The translations under genes and the position numbers were made by a program. From Panulirus ornatus (taxonomy: Eukaryota > Arthropoda > Malacostraca > Decapoda > Palinuridae), in assembly GCF_036320965.1 (NCBI RefSeq), contig NC_092271.1:25323536-25387535 (forward strand): a DNA stretch of 64,000 nt, given 5' to 3'. Numbering within the stretch: position 1 is the first letter of the stretch; every line of letters starts with the position of its first letter. The notes below the pieces were generated by a model. That model did not search any database. It worked only from the letters and a program-made list of their open reading frames with translations, and was not told the DNA's origin. This document shows, one piece after another, positions 1 through 13,900 of the stretch.

Positions 1-677
1 CTTTTAACACGGCCTGTTGCTTTCTTTGATAGTAATTGTATAAAGCATAATTACTCTGTGCAGGTAAATAGGTTAATTAGGAAGGGCAGAGCAGTTCATT
101 GTGACCGAAATCAGGATATGCCAGTAAAATGTTCAGGTATCAGCCAGAGTGTTCAGTCATTGTTCATGTACAGGGGTCAGCTGGAGTGTTCAGTCATTGT
201 TCATGTACAGGGGTCAGCTGGAGTGTTCAGTCATTGTTCATGTACAAGGTTCAGCCGGAGTGTTCAGTCATTATTGATATAAACCTGATTATCGTAAATG
301 TAGTGTTTTAATTACCATAATCACGCGGGGGAGGGAGGACATTAAGGGTGGAAACCTTCCGTTTCCACGTTGTTGCTTAGATCTTTGTGGAGCTGAGGTT
401 AAACATTCTAAAGTTATAGAAATGTTTATGTTTCTCTGTCGTATGCAAATAACGCAGGTGGCTGTTATTTTCTCTTTTTTTTTTCAATTTCCAGATCTGG
501 TCGTCAGAAATAAAGAACAAAGATTTTTGAAAAGAAAAGAAAGTTATATATTTTAAATTTTCTCTTCATAATCGTGTGTTGTTTTTTACCTCTCACGTGC
601 AGTGTATATTTAGAGCATTTTTTTTTTCTTGGACTCATTTTGACTTCTCTCGTTTCCCCTTTCTTCCTGTGTTGCAG
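1..677 (+). other. Dscam intron (3' part) upstream of first visible exon
   Basis: Non-coding. It contains the 37-bp tandem repeat at about 135-283 and a long T-rich stretch before the acceptor at 677. I see no FN1 first-half exon here, so it must be further upstream. Confidence 0.6.
135..283. repeat. 37-bp minisatellite, about 4 copies
   Basis: The unit starting gtgttcagtcattgttcatg recurs at 149, 186, 223 and 260, exactly 37 bp apart, with a few substitutions. It is open in two frames only because 37 is not a multiple of three, and it has no coding context. Confidence 0.9.
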
Positions 678-823
678 CATCGTGGGCGGAGGGTGAGGAG
701 GTGGGCGTGGGCGGGGACACGACCACGGCCCGCCTGGCGCCCCTCGTACCGGACACACAGTACCTCGTCAGGATCCTGGCCGCCAACCACCTGGGTTCCT
801 CGCCCCACTCCGAGCCCCTGCAG
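678..823 (+). CDS. Dscam: Dscam exon: FN1, second half
   Basis: Acceptor gttgcag, donor cag|gtgcgt. It enters in phase 1 (two bases CA complete a codon) and leaves in phase 0. The frame reads SWAEGEEVGVGG...TARLAPLVPDTQYLVRILAANHLGSSPHSEPLQ, with the FNIII F/G-strand signature L.P.T.Y...I.A.N..G.S..S. The first half of this FNIII domain must lie on an exon before position 1. Confidence 0.9.
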
Positions 824-2469
824 GTGCGTAGTGGCAGCTGAATGTAAGGGGGAGGAAGGTATAGCCTTAGGTCGATGCCAGGTGAGCTCTCTGATGTCCT
901 CAGGTGGGTCTTCTTCAAGGGGAAAGGTCTTAGGTCTTCCTAGGTGGGTCTTGAAAGGTCCTAGAGTGAAATTTCAAACGTCTTCGTTTCCCTGGGGGTT
1001 CTGAAAGGTCGCGTAGAGGCCATGATTGAGGGATTTCGGAAGGTCTGCTTACTGGAAGTGGAAGTGGGTGTCAGTGTGTCTGAACACAGTGTTAAGTCGG
1101 GACTGTAGAGGTTATAAGGCGGGTGAAGTAAAGAGGAATATGGCCATCGAAGATGGACACACCTGACCATAACTTGGACTTAGGGGTAATTCAGGGGAGG
1201 GTCTCATAAAGTGTTTTTTGCACTCGTGCATGGGTCTTTGAGCCTCACATTGGCAGAGTCAGACGTGTTCTGGACTTGCAGCTGTGGAAGCTGAGACATT
1301 CGGGAAGCCCATAAAAAATGTTATAGAGGGTTCTTGTGTCGTGTCAGAGGTCGTAATCAGCTGGTACTGTGTTTTTACAGTCCCGTGTGAGGGTCTTGGA
1401 TTCCATCACAACTAAATCTCGTTCATCTGTTCCTCTCATGTTTATTTTTCCAATGCTCTCGTGTGAAATTCCTGCGATATCATACCTTTTCTATATCAAA
1501 TTTTCCGAATTTACGGATCTCTATGACTAGATAACATTATATGTAAGGGTCTTTGTGTGTTAACGTTATAGGTAAACGACACTGGATGTTTATGGATGGA
1601 TTTGGTTTTTTGGTTCTATTCTGCATTTGTTTCCACCTGTAAAGTATAAAACTGCTGTATGACAATACAAAATAAATTCAGATTTATAAGACATTAACCA
1701 TACCTACTGTTGTGTCATCACAGCGTCTTGATTAGGTTTGCGTTCGTGTTATTAATGACTGATTTTCCAAGTGCGTCTGTACGACTGCCTTCGTTCCTTC
1801 CTCCCTCAGGTACGGACGGAGGGGGAGGCGCCGTCAGCGCCGCCTACGGGTGTGCGAGCGGACGCCCTCTCACCTACTAGTCTCCGGGTCATGTGGGACC
1901 CCCCGCCCCCCCACACGCATCATGGCGACCTCCTCGGGTACAATGTGGGCGTCCGCAGGCACGAGTATGTCGGTGGCTTCAGGTTGTAAATAGACCATGT
2001 GATCGTGAGATCACTCACGTATCGGTGATGATAAGATTTGGCATTTTTCATACATGGTTATAAAAGGCACTTTTTTTTTTGTAAGTAGCTGGTGAGAGAA
2101 GGTGTTTGTCTTGCAGTATGGGCGGCGAGGGGACTTATAACTTCAGCGTGGTGGGTGTGGGCGCGGGCGGCGGTGGCCGCGAGGTGGTGTCGGGGCTGCG
2201 GGCGTGGGTGCAGTACGCCGTGGTGGCACGGGCCTACAACTCCCATGGGGCGGGGCCCCTCTCATCGCCCGTCGTCGTCAGGACCATGGAAGATGGTAAG
2301 TGCTTGAGTTTAGCCAGAAGTAAAAACAGTACATATGAACGCGAACTTTGATATAACACACCATACCCTTCAACAGCCAGGATTCGAACCCAGGAGCTTT
2401 TGCGTGGTAGACGGGAACGCTAACTGCTAGGCTGTGATAGCCTATCGGTTAGCTGTTGGAGGGTATTAT

Positions 2470-2546
<77 letters not shown>

Positions 2547-4901
2547 GAAAGCATCAGATGGCAATATTTCAATGTTCCAATCTTGTCTTGGCCGGTAGAG
2601 AGAGAGAGAGAGTCTGCTATAATCTGCCAGTGTCCGGGAATCGCACGGACCAACATCGATATTTCAGCATCAATCCGTTGCTCAGTATCAGCCTGATGCT
2701 GTCAGGGAGGCGGCTCCCCGCTCCGTAATGGAGTGTCAGGTTGCAGCGTCATGGAGGAAAAAATGATTGGCAGAGTACACTGAGCCAGGCAGGGCTCTGG
2801 GCCGCGTGAAGTTATCAGGCATTTCTCGCGCTGCTTTTTCTGCGCGTTGGTCATCCTGTTTCTCCTCAACAGACCGTTGGTATTTTTCATCAGCCGCGGA
2901 AGGGACTTCACTTTGTCATGAAGTACTTATAAACCAATTTTTTTTTCTTAATCTTCTCGAAGGTTTTTGAAATTCCATAGATTTTAGTAATGGAGGCGAA
3001 TGTAGTAGTTGATGGCGACGAAAGATAAATCATTAGCGACTCATTCCAAGTTACTGATATGGACCGTGGAGTGGGCTAAGGTGTGATGTGTGAGCATGTA
3101 TTACGTAGACTTGGTGAAGCCTGTGATTTGAGGTTCTTACTTGGATGAATACATGACTCACTGTCATAGCAGCCGTGACGTTAATGAATCGTTCGGTTAT
3201 CCTGAAAAGGAAGTGTGTCTATAACAATGTTACTTATTACGGCCTGATGGTTCATGTTAATGAATACCCTTCCGCTAAGCTGTCGAGTCGAAATACATGC
3301 AAGTTTACCATATGGGGTTCGGAACATTGGACAACACGTATATTTCCCAAGGGTTTTGATTCGATGTTTGGAACCGCACTGGCAGTCGTATCGGAATAAC
3401 CCCATTTTTCTCTGTTGTCTTCAAAGCTCGGAACCGACGAATCGGAGAATCAGTCTAGGTGTTTCATTGCTTCAAAGTCTTCACTTGGTGTCACGTATCA
3501 CGTGTTGGGGATTTACACCCTGGTCTTCCACATCAGTCTGGTGCCTCCTGCCAGTACAGCCACCGCCCCGAGAACGATACTGTGTCGACACACAAACACA
3601 CCCACCAGCAGGAGGAGAAGGTGGTGGTGTGTCTTTATGTAAATCCATTTTTCTTGGGACTGTTTTGTGTATTCCTGAGTGATCTTGGCGATGTGCACAC
3701 GCCCCACTCGAGGCTTTTGTAAAGGCCTTATTTTTCCCCTTAAGGTCTTATCAAAATAGACCAAGAGTAGGTGACGTAACGACAGTATTATTAAGCTTCC
3801 CTTAAAGTCCCTTTGGTGTTATATAACCAGAGAGATAAGCTGCTGCAGACATTTTACGTTCCCTCCCACGGTGCGTTTTACAATGCCCCAGGCGCTCTTC
3901 CAGACACGGACATTTAACAATCCTCTTCTCTCCTCTCCCTCCTTCCCGTACAGTGCCCTCGGCGCCTCCCGCGGGCGTGGAGTGCAGCGGGGGCGCGGGT
4001 GGGTCCTCCCTGCTGGTGAGGTGGGCGCCACCCTCCCCCACGGAGCACAACGGCCTCCTGCAGGGATACCGCCTCACCCTCACTCGACTGGACGACTCCA
4101 CGGGTAAGTCGCCACGCCTGCGCGTGCACCACGACGCTTCACAAGATGGGAGGTTTGATAATCTTAAGGTCAGAGACACGGTGATATATTATCAGTTGTC
4201 ACAGTAAGGCATAGGGAGGAAGATGAAGGTTAGGTTAGACATTGGGTTCATTAATGCAGATGAAACTAATAAAGTATAAGTGGAAAAGACAAGATAAATA
4301 AGTACCATCCAAACTTATATCTAACAAGTTATAAACAACCAAACCCGCTAAGTTATATAAACAACCGTTTACCTAACTTCGAAAATCCCGGAACCCCACA
4401 TCCCAGACTTTGTCCTCAAGAGAGAAAAAAAAAAGTGTTAATACAACTGAGTTTTTTTTTTTTCCCCCTCCTCTCTCTTGCCCTCCTGTAGAAGACGTCG
4501 AGGAGCTGACGCGGATGACGAACGGCCGTGAGGAGAGTGTGGGCGGACTGCGTCCCTGGACCAACTACTCAGTAACGGTCGCTGCCGTGACCAGGGCGGG
4601 CGCCGGCGTAGCCTCGCCAGACCTAACCTGCACCACTCGGGAGGACGGTACGTAACCCACCCACCCAGCATTCACACCACCACAGAGGAGGACCACCGTG
4701 CGCACCTCGGTGCTCACTTGTTTACGATCCATGTACCACATACAGCTGCTGCTACCCTGCTCTGCTAGCGGGGTCCGTTGATCAGCTGTTTTGCCACTTG
4801 AGAGGAGTAACGTGCGCTTCGAATGTAAGACTAAAGAGTAGGTTTTTGTTCGTCGAGGTTTTGATGGTCTTTAAGCCAAAAACCCGACAAAACCTTTGCA
4901 T

Positions 4902-4943
<42 letters not shown>

Positions 4944-7900
4944 ATAGCCTGGCTTAGCGAGGATAAACTTCACTCTAGGTTTAATACATCAGACTTAATG
5001 CTTTCTAAGGCTTTATAGAACTGAGTGGTTATAACACCCAGACTCTTGTTTTCGAGCAGTGGTAATTAATTGGATACGACCTATGAATGGAAAGTCAATC
5101 ACTGATTAACTGAGCCACGAAATGAAGTTGTGATGGGTTTTGAATTATTGTATTAGATGCGCTTTACGCCATTGTTGTTGCTTCTTTGTCATTAAGCTGG
5201 TTTTGAGTGACTGTGATGTCAGATCCCAGGTTAATCCCGGTGAATGAGTCCCAGGTGCATAATTTTATTAATTAATTCATATACTGTGTTCTGAAGAGCT
5301 GTTTGTACATGTAGAGGACTCAGTTTTAGAATGTTAGGTTGAGGACTTAATTGTAGTGCCTCTAAGCTGCTGTTCTAGGAAAAGCGTGGTGGGCACTGGT
5401 AGGACACGTGCCTCCGTGGTGTAGTGGATAGTGTTATTGAACGTGGGTCACCACGGGCCAGCCCTGGGCTTACACCCAACCCAGGTGTTCATCCTCCCCT
5501 CTGAGCGGGTCGATGATAAATGGTTATACGGCGTAGACAAGAGCGTAATGTGTGTGTAAGAGTGTAATGTGTGTGGGTGTGGGTGTGTCCATAGATACAT
5601 ATGAGTAAAGACGGTACGTGTACACAAGGTGAAGAAAACGAGGCAGCGCGAGTGTAAAACTCTCTCCCCTTAGTACACAAACTATTCACTTTTTCCTGCT
5701 CTTCTCCCGACAACTGACGAAGGATCCTTTTTATGTTTACAGTTGCTGGGGCGCCTGGCGGGCTACGGGCTCTCCAGTCTGGTGTGGGGACAGCCATCCT
5801 CACCTGGCTCCCTCCCCACCCACCCACGGGCGTCCTTCTGGGCTACACCCTGCACCACCGCCCGCCTCACGCCCGAGCGTCTTCGCAGCACTCGCTCCAC
5901 GCCCACGCCACCTCCCACACGCTCACCCACCTCTCCCACGGCACCCACCAGTTTTGGATGACGGCCCGCACCAGGGTGGGTGAGGGACCGCCGACCCCGA
6001 CCGTTAAACTGACCGTCCTCGACCAAGGTAACCAACACACTGGCGGGCGTCCACCTCACCACACATACCCCTACTACATGTCACCGCACGTACCCTCCCT
6101 ACTACATGTCACCACACGTACCCTCCCTACTACATATCACCACACGTACCTTCCCTGCTACATATCACCACACGTACCCTCCCTACTACATGTCACCACG
6201 CATACCCTCCCTTCTACATATCACCACACATATCTTCCCTACTACTTATCACTGTTAGATATATTCAGTATCTCTATATTGCAGATCTAGTTTATGTTTT
6301 TGTGTGCTAACGAATTTATGGACGTAGGTTGTCCTAATAATAGTTGTATCGTTTTCTTCAGACAAATATAGAACTGCCGGTGTAACTAAAGGTTATTAGT
6401 TAATATTTATATCTTATGGAACATTTCTTGTGTTTGATGTGCAAACAGATTAGGCTGTCTTTATCCTTCTTTATTAAAAAGGCATTCTTATATCTTTCCG
6501 CTTGTGCCAATATTGTTTAGAAGTTTTTTAATAAAGCACAGAAGTTGCCTTTAACGATTGAATGTATTGTAGACACGAGATAAATTTGTCTCATACCGTA
6601 CTCAACGACTATTTGGTTATCGTGGTGTGTACAGAATCCTTGTCCATCACCCTTGTTGATTCTCGGACCATACTGACCTAGATTTAAGTAAAGATTTCGT
6701 AGAACACAAAAACACGTTCTGGTGAATGGGAAGTAGGAAAGACATCCTTGAATTCCTAAACACAGCGATTGAATATTTCTAGTACATGACTCTTGCAATA
6801 ATCTCTGTTGGGTAACAAGGTTAACTGATGAAATACTCTGCGCGTGAGAATATTTCCCTCGCGTATGTAAAGAACATCGAGTGGCTATAACTGTTGTTCG
6901 CTCCGTTATCTAGTGTTCATGATAGCATGCAGCGGATGCTGATGATAGACCCAGAAATGGTTATCTGGTGTACAATATTGGTGTTTTCCTGGCTATATGG
7001 CCTGTGGTCATGAGAGGTGTGTTTATAATGAACAGACTAATGGCCGATAGATTTGCACTCCTCTGTGTGTAATTTCATCTTTTTCGTAAGTTTATGACTC
7101 AAGTGAACACCGTGATGACAGTGAACTAAGCATTGATAATGATTTAACCGAATATTATCGAATTTCTTTGCAATTAGATGTTCCATTTCGTAACTTGATA
7201 ACCTGGTATTAATTCAAGGGCCCAACGCCCCAGGCGGGAGAGGCGAGTACCATCACCCCGAGGGAAATCAGGAATGTGTTTCTGTGAAGTTAAATGCACC
7301 AATTATTCTGGCTGCTCGCTTACATTTATGCCATAATTGCTTTTTGGCGTGCAGGAGTTATTTACTCTCTGCAGATAACATTGTGTGATAAATGTTTGCA
7401 TATTTCAGGTCGTATGAAATTACATTGGTAAATATAGTTATCTGTGTGTAGTACATCAAGCGAAATTCGTTGTAGACATTATAATGGAGTCAAAATTTCA
7501 GATAAGGCTGTTGATACATGAATATGAATATTTCATGTTGTGACGTTTATAGCTTTCTTTAAAATGACTGCCGAATTCCGTAGAGATAAACCCCAGGCAG
7601 TATGTTTTTAATCGTATAAATGAGGATTTAATTTTTTGGACATTACATTAACACGAAAATCTCCTGACCTCTGAATTAACTCTTGAATGTGAAGTCATAT
7701 TCCTGCTACTTAAACTGTAAGATTTATTGTCGGATCCTCCAACTTTTTAAAAAGCCCAGTTGCCCCATCTTGAATAGCCTCAGTATTTGAAGGTTAACAG
7801 TTGGAAATAAAGAGAATGGAAGATGTTATAGTGCAAAACGTAGACAGTATGTTTGGAGGAGTTATGTATGTGTACAGAAGTTCTCTTATTAGTCTTGCTT

Positions 7901-10900
7901 TTTGCATAGTATTTACCTTTCCATAAAGTATAAATTCCAAGATTCAGACCATCACGCCCTCTCTAGAGAGTGTTTATCTTCTGGCAGCTAGCATGTTGTA
8001 CCTTGCAAGGCTCATACCGTTGTGCTCATACCGTTGTACCAAGGATCGTTACGTTGTGGTTTAAGGTGTTACGGTCTTCTAGAGATGGCTGAGTAATTGC
8101 CGGGTTGACTTTGGGGTCCAGGAAACAGGGATGGACAGTGAAGTTTTGGTAAGATCTTTTGGCAAGGGTGTCATCTTCCCTTGCCGGTAGATGTAAACAA
8201 ACCTTGGTGTTTTCTAAGGATTATAGTTGCATAGACTTGCTGTTATTCATAGATTTATAGTTGCACAGGCTTGCCACTATTCGCAGAACTGTAAAAGAGA
8301 GTGAGAACTACTGAAAAATAGAGTGCCTATATTCTAGCCACACATTTTCAACGATCGAAATAACGAAAACATTTAGTGTTTACATGGCAGTGTCGCACCG
8401 GAGGTCGAAGAGGGCTTCTGTAATTACAGATTTTAGCATTTATGTACCCCTCTTGGCTTTATGTAACCCTTGGTATCGTCGAAGGACACAGAGGGGGTAG
8501 TAAACGAAAACAAGTTCTATTAATCATTGATCGTGTCACATCCACATCAGTGCCGTCTGGGGTGGCGTCGCTGGGAGGCAAGGTGGTTGCAACGCAAGGC
8601 GAGGACGTGAGGCTCGTGTGCGTTACGGTAGGAAGCCCCGAACCCACTCCTACCTGGACCATTGATGGCAGACGCATCGAGAAGAACGGCAGGTACGTTC
8701 CCCTAGAAGTTTCAGGCGTAAGCTCACCTAAAGGTGTGCTTCCATCCGTAGTATACGTGCAATTTTAAGGTTTTAAATGTAGGGGCAGCTCTAAGTTTAA
8801 GATGTTCCAGCTGGAGATGTTAGGTATAGGTTCATCTGTTGGATTTTAGGTATAGATTCACCATGAAGGTTTTTAGGGGGGGTAAGTTCACCAGTTAAGT
8901 GTCGGATTGCTTACTTGTGCACGTAAAAGTTTGGGTCTGTACATTCGTTTGCAGATATGACTTGTAGAATGTGCTCTTAATTATAGGTTATGAATATATG
9001 TCTACCACCACCACCACCACAGATCTTGATGTCTGACTCCCTCCCTCCCTCAGGTTCAGCCAGGAGCCAGATGGGTCACTGATGATCCGCGGAGTGGAGA
9101 GGGGAGACCGCGGGAACTACACCTGCTCCATACACAGTGTTCGCAAACATCCTTATGTCCACACCTCCACCACATACACCCTTCATGTCCAAGGTAAATA
9201 TACTTTTCTTTTTTCCCCAGTCATATCTGACAATGGAATTTTGAATATTACAAGTACTATGTAATTGATTAGGGTTCTAGCATTCTTCTTAAACCTGTTA
9301 AAATGTTTGATATTTTCTTTGATGTGTGGAAAGAAAAGATTGTCCTGTGTAATACATTTTGTATTTGTGATAGCTCATGGCAGTATTTACTATCTTCACA
9401 ATATTTGCAATTGTCATAACTCACGGCAGTAATTACCAGTATACCTTTCCATACTCACTAGAGCAGAGACTTCATTCATCATTTTTTCATTGCATTGATG
9501 ATTACCATCGGTGTCCATGTTCACCATCTTGTCTCCATAATGACTTACTTGTCTCCACCATCATTCTACCTTCTGTAGCCTATACTGTGGCCATTGTTCC
9601 CCTGAATGTTGTCACTGTTGCAGTTATTCCCAAGCAGTTATTTTCATACTGCAGTGGTAACCACCATTAATGCATCCTCCTCCTTTCAGTTCCCCCCAGT
9701 GCGCCCTCTGTGCACATTGCCGATGCCACCTCCTCCACACTGACAGTGTCTTGGGCAGCAGGAGACACGGGTGGAGCAGCTGTACGAGCTTGGGCTGTGT
9801 GGTGGAGGGCAGCCATGGGTGGAGGGTCGTGGCACACTCGGGACCTGGGTCGCACCCACTCCAGATACATCATCAATGATCTTCAATGTGGGGCTGAGTA
9901 CCAGGTGAGGTCCTCTTCTAGTGGTAGGCTGAGGACTTGGTGAGATCCACCTCCAGTGTGAGACTGAGTACCAGATGAGATCCACCCTCAGTTTAGGGGA
10001 GGGAACAGATAAGGCTTTCTGCATGGAGTAACAGGTGAAGCCCTCTTGGTGAGAATCAGGGTACTAGATGACATCCCCTTCACTCGTAAAGTCAGGGACT
10101 AGGTGAGCACTTTCTCAGGTGTTGGACAGATTATCAGGTGAAACCTTCCTCATCCATCATGGCCCAGGTACCAGGATTTATCCTTCAGTATGGAATGGAG
10201 TAAAGCGTAAGGCCCTCCTCATGTTTGGAGAACTCAGAATACATGATAAGCTCCTAAGGTCCAGATGAGGCCTTACCCCAGTATGGCGCCAACAACTAGG
10301 CAAGGTCCTCCTCGAGTGTAGAATGGAGTTCTAGTTTTTCTGTGTTGTAAGTCTAGATATCAGGTGAGGAATTCCATAGATAAGGAACTGAGGACAGGTG
10401 ATATCATCCCCTAGTGAGGAGCTGAGCATGAGCAGAAAAGCTTATAAAACAAGATCAGTTGTAACTCAGGTGTTTTTTACCTTTAGATATATGATACTGA
10501 AGGAATGTTTTGATACTTGTTGTTTGTGTTGTATTAAAGAAATTTCTTTTGTGAAATACAGTTGATATAACGGATTTCACAAGTTACTCTATTGTGCACA
10601 GTTCCAGTGCAAATGAAATACCTCTATGCTTCATTCTTTGCCAGATGTACTGATATTTGAATCATTATTGTGCAGCGTCAACGGATTTTGCTGTTCAGAA
10701 CTTTTCCAAGAGAAATGCTGTATTCCCTCAAGGAGGTCATAGGTATCATCTTTTCTCAGGTGTATGTGACAGCACGAACCCACGTAGGTGTGTCCCCACC
10801 ATCACGCCCTCTGACTGCTCGCACCTCTGGGTCTCCACCTGTGGCCCCCCCTGCACGTCATGTGGCCTCAGGAAACAGGACTGGTATCTGGGTATGGTTG

Positions 10901-13900
10901 GGGAGATGGGGGGATGGAGGCTGTCCTATCACCCACTTTACCTTAGAGCTGCGAAGACCAAGAGACACCACTTGGAACACCTGTAGGTGTTTCAAAATCA
11001 CTTCATTTTTCTTTATCTTCTTAGAATGATTCATGGAATCAATAATGACCAGAAGCTTTTTGTTCCTTTTACATTTTAGCCTTTCCGTCTTAATAGTGGT
11101 ATCAGTTAATTGAATGATTGTAGTTTTGTAGTTTTTATGAATGACTTATGGTCCATTGTAGTTTTGTAGTTTTTATGAATGACTTATGGTCCATTTTTTC
11201 TGTATATACTCTGAGTATTGTCCTCTCCTACAGTGGCAAGCAGCTTGGCACCTCAGGAAGTGTATGAGGTGGGAAGCCTCCGGAGTGGTGCCACCTTCGG
11301 TCTCCGCCTGACAGCCCACAATGCTGCTGGTGCCACCACCACTACCGTCAACACTAGTACTGGGCCTGGGGGTGGCCTGGGGGCCCAGCCAGCAGGGGGA
11401 CTGGAAGAAGCACCTCCAAACCCCCTGCCTGCTGATCCTCGTCTTCTGGCCTCGGCTGCAGCCTCAGCCTTGGCCTTAGCCCTGACCGTGGCCGCTGCCG
11501 TCCTCTGCCTCAGAAGACGTGAGTTGCTCTTCTCAGCCAAACCAAATGTGGTACTTCAGAAACACTGGTAGACATAACACTACTGTTTCTGGTGTTCTGC
11601 TTATCCATGACTGTGACCATCTCCTCTGTTATCCTCATGCAGGATGTTATCTTTTTTGAATATGACCCCACATGTTCATGCAGTAGGTACTGTTGGTGAC
11701 TAGACCACTGCAAAAAGTTACCATTGTTGTCTGTAGTGTTCTAGTTGATTGCATGTATGCTTGCATGAAAGAGTATCTCATCAGTTGAGGATGGGGCTGC
11801 ATTGTGTTGTCAGCACATTAGTGGCATGAATCACTCACTATATTGGATGTAGTCAAAATATTGTAATGGATGAAGATTCAGTTATTTGTTTTCTAGAATA
11901 AAATCCACTTCATTGTGATAATGAGCATATAACTGAAGCTGAAGGAATTTGTTGCCTCTCTAGTTAACAGGAATATCATAGATTTTTATCCGGTCAGTAG
12001 TACTGATACCTCAAGTAAAAACTCTTGAAAACCATTTGTATAGACACTGAATAAATTATTTATACAAAGAACATTTCAAAATGAAGATCTCCAGTCAGTT
12101 ACATACTCAAACTGGTGATTTGGTTTTCTTAAAAATTAGTATTATGGTGCAGGTAAATTAACTCTCAGTTGATACTGTATAGTGTTTTGCATGTATACTG
12201 GAGACAGGGTTTTGTTGGACAAGATATATCAAGAAGTCTATGAATTTTGCTACTTTGAGTCCATTTTCCTGTAGTACCTACATCCATTTTTGTATGACAT
12301 TGACTTTAGCAAATTTGGGTGTTTTATTTTGTGATTTATATGTTTTGTATATTTACTAGATTTTTTGTAGTATGGAAATGGAATTGTTTGTTAGCTTCAG
12401 TTTCCAATGGTAAGTCTCATATTTGTAAATGATTATCTACTTAATTATGATAATTTCATTTTGGTTTCTGCTCATAACTTTACCTTAGGGTCCGTTCCAT
12501 AGTGTTGTATGTCTCAGTTAGAATATGTAATAGCTTTTACCTCCATGTCTTTTCATGTCCAATTAGTAGATAAATCTAGAATTTGGATTGGTTATATTAC
12601 TCTAACCAGCTGAATAAATGACTTTATGCATGAAAATTGTTTTACACAAATTTCTTATAATTAATTTCATCAGTGTAATATTATTTCAGGGGAACCATTC
12701 TACAAAACCAAATGGCTTGTAGCAAATACTGGAATGCTCATTTTGCATCATGTTCCTTTGTTTAATTTTTGTATGCCAAATATCATTCATCTCAAAAAAT
12801 TTGTTCTTTAATGTGGTTACTTACCCACATGACTGTAGATGACACAAGGTATGTGACATTGATTATATTATTTAAGTGTTCTGTGCTGTAGTTCCATAAC
12901 CTTCCCTCTTGAAAATTCAAGGGTTAAGAGGGAGTAGCCTGTTAAGAGTGAGGCACTAAAGGCTAAGAAGTGTCACTAGAGTTCTTTAGTTAGGGAGACT
13001 GTTGCTGTGGCCACCCCTATGAGGGAGTTCCAATTGGAACGGGCATCAGAGATATAGATAGATAGATAGGTTTCGTAACTTATCATGGAATAGTTTCACA
13101 AGCAGCCAAGTCTTCAGGACGTAATCTTTGATATTTAAGTTTCTTTATGCACGGGAATTACCTGTTTGAGACAAATGAAGCACTAGTAGTGTACTGCAGG
13201 CGACTGTTGGACGTGATATATCTGTAGTGTTATATTTCTTTGCATGTAAAGAATCTTGGATAAATGTAGGCTGGTTCAAATGCACATACAGCATATGTGA
13301 ATCATTCATAAAGCTAGAGTAGACTAACTTCACTTGACAGTAGATATAGTGGGTGATTTCACTTGATTTATTAGATGAGCTTTACATTGACATGAGAATC
13401 TGTACTGTAATAGACTTAACTTACATAATCTTTTTCCATAAGTGGTAAAATTAGGAGATATGTAATCATTGCTTCTCTTCTTTTATGCTCTGTGGATTTG
13501 AATTTTTTTATGAATCCTCAATACTTAGTCAAAATTTGATGGTAACTCTAATTGCTTTGAAGTTATGCCTTATCTATCTATCTATATATCTGATGCTTGC
13601 TTCCTCTGGGAATTCTCATCAAGGTGGTGGCCACAGAAAAAGTCTCCACTTATCCCTGTCCATACATGCCCTATGAATATTTAAAGTTTTGTTTTCCAAA
13701 CTCTTGTAGTTCCTGAAAGTTAAATCTGCTTCTGTCAAACATGATCCGTTTTCCATATGATGATGGTTAAGTTTCACCAGTTCCCTAAAAAAATTTTGTT
13801 TATTTTTTTCTATAGTGGTTCTTGAGTTTGGGAAAATCATGTATTTAATTCTTACTTCCCATATGATGAAATTCTTTAGTTTTCCAAGTGTACTGCAGCT

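Noticed and set aside
2381..2440. Functional tRNA gene on minus
   Set aside because: A-box match is imperfect and the flanks form inverted repeats rather than an acceptor stem; treated as a tRNA-derived element.
3175..3405. 74-residue ORFs on both strands at the same place
   Set aside because: No homology, no splice context; chance open frames in an intron.
6028..6290. Extension of the FN4 exon frame to 6290
   Set aside because: The extension is only the 28-bp minisatellite read through the donor; the GT at 6028 restores the Dscam frame.
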